The translations under genes and the position numbers were made by a program. Positions 8,001 to 11,546 of a DNA stretch of 11,546 nucleotides are shown here, piece by piece (the stretch's first letter is position 1; each line of letters opens with the position of its first letter). The stretch lies in NCBI GenBank assembly GCA_026770615.1, contig MU631365.1:98312-109857 (forward strand). The letters are read 5' to 3'. The notes under the pieces are model-generated. The model saw nothing but the letters and a program-made list of their open reading frames with translations. It was not told the origin of the DNA and did not search any database. This DNA comes from Pavlovales sp. CCMP2436 (Eukaryota > Haptophyta > Pavlovophyceae > Pavlovales).

Positions 8001-9377
8001 ATCGCGCAATGATTCGGAGGGTAATTTCGGTTTACGTTCCGTGAAAGAAATCGCGCTCCCGATAATCAAAATTTTATCGCCGTGTCCATGACTTTTTTTT
8101 TATTGTTTATTATTAACCTTGAATATGCAGGTGAGCGGCCGCGTGTACGCGCAGCCCCAGTGGGTCCTCGACTGCGCAAACGCCGCGCAGCTGCTGCCCA
8201 CGCACGCCTACGCACCGGGCTGCAAGCCGGTGAGTGCGGCATCTAGACCCCACCCCCCCCCCTTCTTTGTTCAGTCCAGACTCACAGCCATAAAATGATG
8301 AATGATAAATAATCAATCAGCCGCCGCACCTCTCGCCCTTCGCCGACGGGGCAGAGGGGTACATCCCCCCCGAGCGACTTGCGCACCCGGCCTTCGGGCC
8401 GGCAGTCATCCTGCCCACAGGTGCGCAGTCCTATCAATACTTCAAATGGGTGTTGTTATTGTTGGTGGTGGTTTAGTGTTAATATGGGCTGGTTGGTTTA
8501 TAATTGCGCAGCAGGCGCAGCAGGCGCAGCAGGCGCAGCAGGCGCAGCAGGCGCAGCAGGCGCAGCAGGCGCAGCAGGCGTAGCAGGCGGAAGTGCCTCG
8601 CAGCAGCAGCGCGCACCGGCAAGGGCGAGCGAGCAGGACGACGACGACGACGATGAGAACGCCGTGGCCGAGTCAGACGACGAGGATGACGTGAGCGAGG
8701 AGGAGGAGGGTGAGGAGGACGACGAGGAGCGCTTCACGCGCGAACTCGAGGTGCGCCCGACGCGCTTGCATTTGCCCTTAGCGCCTGTTGTGTGTATGTT
8801 GTGTGTGTGTGTGTGTGTGTGTGGCAGCGCTAGATTAACCCAATTCCAAATCCCAACTTTTACCCTGCAGGCGGAGCGGAAAGGCGTGGCGCCGAAGAGG
8901 GGAAAGGCGAAGGACAAGGGGGGCGACGCGGAGGGCACGGTATGTACATCTGCGTCTCTATATTTTAATACAGTTGGCACCTTCATCGCAGCGATCAGAT
9001 CAGCCGTATTTTCCGGGCGGTTAGACACCAGCCTTGACCCCTGTCAATAATATATAGCAATCTTGAAACACCGCCAGCCCGAACCCCCCTTTATAAATTT
9101 ATAGCAACCCTTGTTCGTACCCTGCGTGACCCCCCCCCCCCTTCGATAGGCTGCCGGGGCGGAAAAGAAGCAGTTGCAGCAGATGATGATGAAAAAGCGC
9201 GACGCGCGCCTCTACAAGCAGATGCAGTTCGGCATCAAGCGCAAGCAGGACGGTGTGGACAAGCTGACCGCCAAGCGCATCGCCGCGGAGGCGAGCAAAG
9301 TGAGCCCAGGCACGGACAAGTGTAAAAAGGCGCGCGACGACTCCCAGCCCAAGGCTGCCAAGCGGCAACGGAGCTAA
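5059..9377 (+). CDS. PES1: Pescadillo homologue (PES1/Nop7), 13 coding exons
   Basis: Exons: 5059-5406, 5635-5868, 6064-6195, 6355-6507, 6824-7012, 7150-7228, 7330-7436, 7622-7705, 8131-8229, 8321-8420, 8512-8750, 8871-8939, 9150-9377 (TAA). They join in frame to 686 aa, longer than the human protein (about 590). The Pescadillo N-terminal domain covers residues ~45-285 (LKDFRRLCILKGIYPRDP, LIRERYPTFVDALRDLDDAL, ALRKVFASIKGFYFEAEV). The BRCT domain is ~380-475, with LSSFGATVVW and VYAQPQWVLDCANA including its conserved Trp at 453. PPHLSPF opens at 476, a Gly/Ala repeat covers 510-534, an Asp/Glu tract 549-588, and the conserved basic end is MMMKKRDARLYKQMQFG. In yeast and mammals this protein joins Erb1/BOP1 and Ytm1/WDR12 in the nucleolus for 27S pre-rRNA processing and 60S assembly. 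Identity is firm. Residues 290-378 (exons 5-6) are poorly conserved and the exon 6 acceptor (AAAAAG) is weak. No stop or frameshift interrupts the model. Confidence 0.93.
5869..6063 (+). other. GC-AG intron (intron 2 of the Pescadillo gene)
   Basis: The exon ends in TTCCAG and the intron starts GCAAGT, a standard GC-type donor, and ends GCGCAG. The junction CREFQ/ALVSHTHALRKVF aligns with the family without gap. The nearby GTGCCT, four bases further on, would break the frame. All eleven other introns of the gene start with GT. Confidence 0.8.
7437..7621 (+). repeat. Intron 7 with C-runs and CA microsatellite
   Basis: After the donor GTGCGT there is a run of 13 C (7447-7459), a CA-rich stretch to about 7481, more CAC-rich sequence to 7550, and a second C-run (7600-7608) before the acceptor CCTGCAG. 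No coding signal. Both flanking exons are clear BRCT sequence. Confidence 0.8.
7946..8021. repeat. Imperfect inverted repeat inside intron 8
   Basis: Arms 7946-7970 and 7997-8021 pair at 19 of 25 positions, including an unbroken CCGAATCAT against ATGATTCGG. Intron 8 (7706-8130, 425 nt) is the longest intron and this part is richer in AT than its surroundings, which fits a small inserted element. An RNA hairpin with a function is possible but unsupported. Confidence 0.5.
8508..8588 (+). repeat. 9-bp coding repeat at a splice acceptor
   Basis: Eight exact GCAGCAGGC units (8508-8579) plus one variant (GTAGCAGGC, 8580-8588). They code for Gly-Ala-Ala repeats between the BRCT region and the acidic tract. 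The first unit also holds the exon 11 acceptor (CAG at 8509-8511), so the array sits exactly on the intron-exon edge. Each unit repeats the same CAG/CAGG acceptor-like site in the same phase. Confidence 0.85.
8805..8822. repeat. TG microsatellite in intron 11
   Basis: A TG dinucleotide run in the 120-nt intron 8751-8870, within the wider stretch 8788-8822. It is non-coding; the flanking exons end in ELE and begin AERKG. Confidence 0.7.
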
Positions 9378-9970
9378 AAGCCTTAGCATACATGCGCGTC
9401 ACACACTAAGGCACGGGAGGCCAATGTCCGGCCCGGCCAAATTTGCTATAAGCAACCTTCTGGAGCCAGGACTCTGTTCTTTATGAATACTTCGCCGGCG
9501 AGTTTTCACAAATTTAAGCGATTTTCAGGTCAATTCTATAGGTGTTATTAAGTACTAAAGAGTGAAACTTACCGTTTAAAATTTCGGTAGCAACAAAGAC
9601 CTGGCTCCAGCATCAAAAGCATGCATCCTATTTTTAAAGATAAAGGGATTAAGTTAATTAGTTGGGTAGTATGACCTTTATTTAACACATCCTTAAACAC
9701 CCAAGGCGTTGAGGGAAGTGGCTTTCTTCGTGATATCTGCAGTGAGAGGGGGCGCTCGCGCAGCCCCCAGGCTGTGCAGCAATCAGCCTTGACGAAGATG
9801 GCTACACTGCTGTGTGTGTGCTCGAGTAGTAGCCACACGGCGACGCGGGCCCACGATGCGCCGCCTGTCAGTGAGTGATGTGGGCGGTTATGTTCAATAA
9901 ATACACGCTAGTCAATATTCCGATTTTCATTGCCTGCATGCAGCAGCAGCTGCCCAGCCTGTTTTCTTTT
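9378..9970. other. Intergenic DNA downstream of the Pescadillo gene
   Basis: No coding sequence recognised. CCTTAG and CTAAGG (about 9381-9411) can form a small hairpin just after the stop codon. An AATAAA at 9896-9901 is a conceivable polyadenylation signal but is about 520 bp from the stop. 9460-9478 and 9592-9610 form an inverted repeat (17 of 19, core CTGGAGCCAGG), so a roughly 150-bp insertion may lie here. Confidence 0.45.
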
Positions 9971-9972
9971 AT

Positions 9973-10143
9973 TACAGGGGATCGCGGGCAATAAGAACGG
10001 CGGGTTTTGAGGCTGGGGCTGAGTTTCTTAGCAAATTACATACAAACTATGGTTATTTTTTTGTTAAAATTACTATTGAAGGGCTAAAAAACGAGGCTCA
10101 GTTTCTTAACACGACGATTTTTTATTGCTCGCGATCCCCTGTA
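9973..10143. mobile_element. MITE-like element with 22-bp terminal inverted repeats
   Basis: Left end 9973-9994 (TACAGGGGATCGCG, then GCAATAA) is the reverse complement of 10122-10143 at 21 of 22 positions. If the outer TA is the target duplication, the element is 9975-10141, 167 bp, with ends starting CAGGGGATCGCG. Inside are two sub-repeats in the same direction (10009-10030 and 10093-10108, both ending AGTTTCTTA) around an AT-rich core. It has no ORF, so it would depend on a transposase elsewhere. The superfamily is uncertain: CAGGG ends recall hAT elements, but no 8-bp target duplication is seen. Confidence 0.75.
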
Positions 10144-10269
10144 TTAAAGATCGGCCATCGCAGCCTCGCTTGGTGAGGGTCTGGCCACTTGAGCACCGGC
10201 AGCCAGCATCATCAGTAAAACCCGATCGACGACGCCCAACGATTCCACCCCTGAGCTGGAACAGTATAC

Positions 10270-10372
10270 ACCTTTACCACCACCATCCCTGCTGCCAGGA
10301 CTAACGTCTGACGTCGACCAAGTCAGTGAGTGAACAACACCTGTTGAACCATGCTGAGCCGCTATATATACA
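10270..10372 (-). repeat. 103-bp dispersed repeat, copy 2 (inverted)
   Basis: Reverse complement of 4138-4240 with two mismatches. On its outer side it continues directly into an AT dinucleotide run (10363-10384), so this edge may be partly blurred. The copy starts about 130 bp after the MITE-like element. A 131-codon minus-strand open frame (10539-10144) runs across it and is considered accidental. Confidence 0.85.
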
Positions 10373-10384
10373 TATATATATATA

Positions 10385-10710
10385 GTTAATGCATCGACAC
10401 ATGCGTAGGCAAGGATGTGGCGTGCCAATAAAGCTCGCTTATTTCTAGAGTGAACGGTCGAAATCCGAATTAGTGGCGCGATTCCGCACTGGGGAGGGAG
10501 AAAAGCTGTGGCCGGGACGAAGAAGTAGACATTGTTCACCCCTACGGGCTAAGACGTGTCGATAGCTGCTGTCCAATAGAGCCCTCCTCGACGGTCAGAG
10601 CCCACTTGGTGTGCCTCTCTTGCGTGCCTCTGGGGTCGACGACATGCTAATACGCGCGTCATTTTAAAAGCCCCCCCCCTTAGTTCGTTTGTAGGGCAAT
10701 TCTGAAATTT
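10385..10710. other. Intergenic DNA, no gene seen
   Basis: I see no coding signal, RNA gene or repeat of note here, apart from a run of nine C at 10671-10679 and a CCAATAAAG near 10424 that could serve as a polyadenylation signal in either a real or a lost transcript. Confidence 0.4.
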
Positions 10711-10880
10711 TAGGTTTGGTCACCCCCCAACTCGACCGATCGGAGAAAAAATTATGTTGGGTGACCCCCCTACCACTTCACTGAACTTTGGCCGCCGCAC
10801 AGAGGTTGGGTCTTGGGACCCCCACCCTCTCCCCCCCTCCAAGCCCATTTCACAGACATTGCCTCCAATGAAATATTCAT

Positions 10881-10900
10881 TATATATATATATATATATA
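10881..10900. repeat. TA microsatellite
   Basis: Ten TA units in a row, between a GAAATATTCAT stretch and the coding-like remnant that follows. Confidence 0.9.
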
Positions 10901-10902
10901 CA

Positions 10903-11016
10903 AGTCTTTTCCCTGCCAATGAGGCGAAGAAATTGGTGCGTAAGGGAGCTGTAGGGTCTGCGGGATCCGCGTTTATGTTTCTTAACTACAACCTAGTAAA
11001 GTTGGGTATTAAATAA
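10903..11016 (+). pseudogene. Possible 3' end of a coding remnant
   Basis: A frame that reads SLFPANEAKKLVRKGAVGSA, then SAFMFLNYNLVKLGIK and TAA. Its mixed composition differs from the repeats around it and looks protein-like, but the frame upstream of 10903 is only the TA microsatellite and C-rich repeats. An AATAAA overlaps the stop codon and a run of seven A follows. It could be the tail of a retrocopied transcript or pure chance. I do not recognise the protein. Confidence 0.2.
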
Positions 11017-11390
11017 AAAAACGTGAAAAAATCGAACCGGCTCGACGGTCAACATCACTTGACGCCTGCTCTACCGCCTGCTGCTCAGCGGCAGTATACC
11101 GCCTGCTCTTTAGCGCTGGCAAGGTCGTCGGCGGACTATTCAGTGGGCAAGGCTTAGCGGTCGTGCGTGCAAGCGCCATGGTGCGTATTTATAGCGAGCG
11201 CCGCCACGCAGTCTAGCCCACTGCACGGTGTGCAAGTGCACGTGCGCGTGCGAGCGCCTATGTAGTGCGGTACGACATGTCTGCCAGCTGGAGAAGTACG
11301 TATGTGTCCAACCCTGTCGAGTTGCTCGCCGCAGGCGAATAAAAATTTAGTGTATTTCCCCCAGATTTCGTTAATCCGTGAAATAAGGTG
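11017..11390. other. Intergenic DNA with short CCGCCTGCT repeats
   Basis: CGCCTGCT occurs three times between about 11063 and 11108, two of them as TACCGCCTGCT 25 bp apart. No gene is visible. The minus-strand open frames over 11154-11476 cross the dispersed G/C motif and are not believed. Confidence 0.4.
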
Positions 11391-11546
11391 GAGGTTGGGA
11401 GGACCCCCTTCCCCCGACCGACTTCCCGGCAGCGTGAGTGGCACAAATTTGAGGTTGGGTCACCCCCCTTCTCCATTTTTTTCTTTCCTGCGGCGATAAT
11501 GTAGGTTGGGTCATCCCCCTACCCTAAAAGGATCTGTGAAATTTTA

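Larger units (their letters stand above)
10712..11546 (+). repeat. Family of GGTTGGGTCACCCCCC-like motifs
   Basis: Six copies at 10712-10728, 10754-10771, 10802-10823, 11391-11410, 11451-11470 and 11501-11520, all in the same direction. Each is GGTT(G/T)GG, a 1-7 nt spacer, then a C-run. The spacer differs: TCA, TGA, TCTTGGGA, AGGA, TCA, TCAT. The first copy is preceded by CTGAAATTTTA, and the window ends in CTGTGAAATTTTA, which suggests a seventh unit begins at the right edge. The last three units are spaced 50-60 bp. Confidence 0.7.

Noticed and set aside
8302..8583. Separate 93-codon plus-strand ORF ending in a Gln/Ala run
   Set aside because: It lies over intron 10 and the repeat array in the wrong frame; the Gly/Ala frame continues into the acidic tract expected for the Pescadillo family.
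8498..9028. 176-codon minus-strand ORF rich in Ser and Ala
   Set aside because: It is the antisense of the acidic tract and the 9-bp repeat and crosses a TG microsatellite.
9569..9838. 89-codon minus-strand ORF
   Set aside because: It overlaps the inverted repeat arm at 9592-9610, and no family, compositional or splice evidence supports it.
10144..10539. 131-codon minus-strand ORF
   Set aside because: It ends at the MITE edge and crosses the dispersed repeat and an AT microsatellite; the same residues appear in another context at 4138-4240 only because the DNA is repeated.

Overview
The window is nuclear DNA from a GC-rich, intron-rich eukaryote, probably a microalga. It carries one clearly recognisable spliced gene with 13 coding exons, introns of about 90-425 nt, eleven GT-AG introns and one GC-AG intron. 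C-homopolymers and microsatellites are common outside the exons. The lineage is not decided by the sequence; a haptophyte or another GC-rich alga would fit, but that is a guess.

Region 1-3999 (minus strand) is a very GC-rich, low-complexity stretch. It reads as one long, decayed protein-coding gene that runs off the left edge. It has an Ala/Pro/Ser array, an Ala-rich helical stretch, a Gln/Pro-rich array, a charged coiled-coil block with a SANT/Myb-like segment, and an Ala/Gln/Pro tail ending in an acidic, Trp-containing segment. Its path needs three frame changes, one of them caused by an exact 20-bp tandem duplication. It also contains four in-frame stops, all TAG. The long plus-strand ORFs here are shadows.

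Region 4000-5058 separates the two genes. It holds a 62-bp near-palindrome, one copy of a 103-bp dispersed repeat, and a diverged tandem duplication (about 168 and 139 bp) directly upstream of the right-hand gene.

Region 5059-9377 (plus strand) is a complete Pescadillo homologue (PES1/Nop7), a nucleolar factor for 60S ribosomal subunit assembly. The spliced model is 686 aa, with the N-terminal Pescadillo domain, a BRCT domain, an acidic tract and the basic C-terminus. An in-frame 9-bp repeat array sits exactly at one splice acceptor.

Region 9378-11546 shows no convincing gene. It contains a 167-bp MITE-like element with 22-bp terminal inverted repeats, the second (inverted) copy of the 103-bp repeat, AT microsatellites, a short coding-like remnant, and six copies of a GGTTGGGTCACCCCCC-like motif with the start of a possible seventh at the right edge. 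The 103-bp copies face each other across about 6.0 kb that includes the whole PES gene. I see no operon-like or defence system; the unusual content is repeat biology and gene decay around a housekeeping gene.
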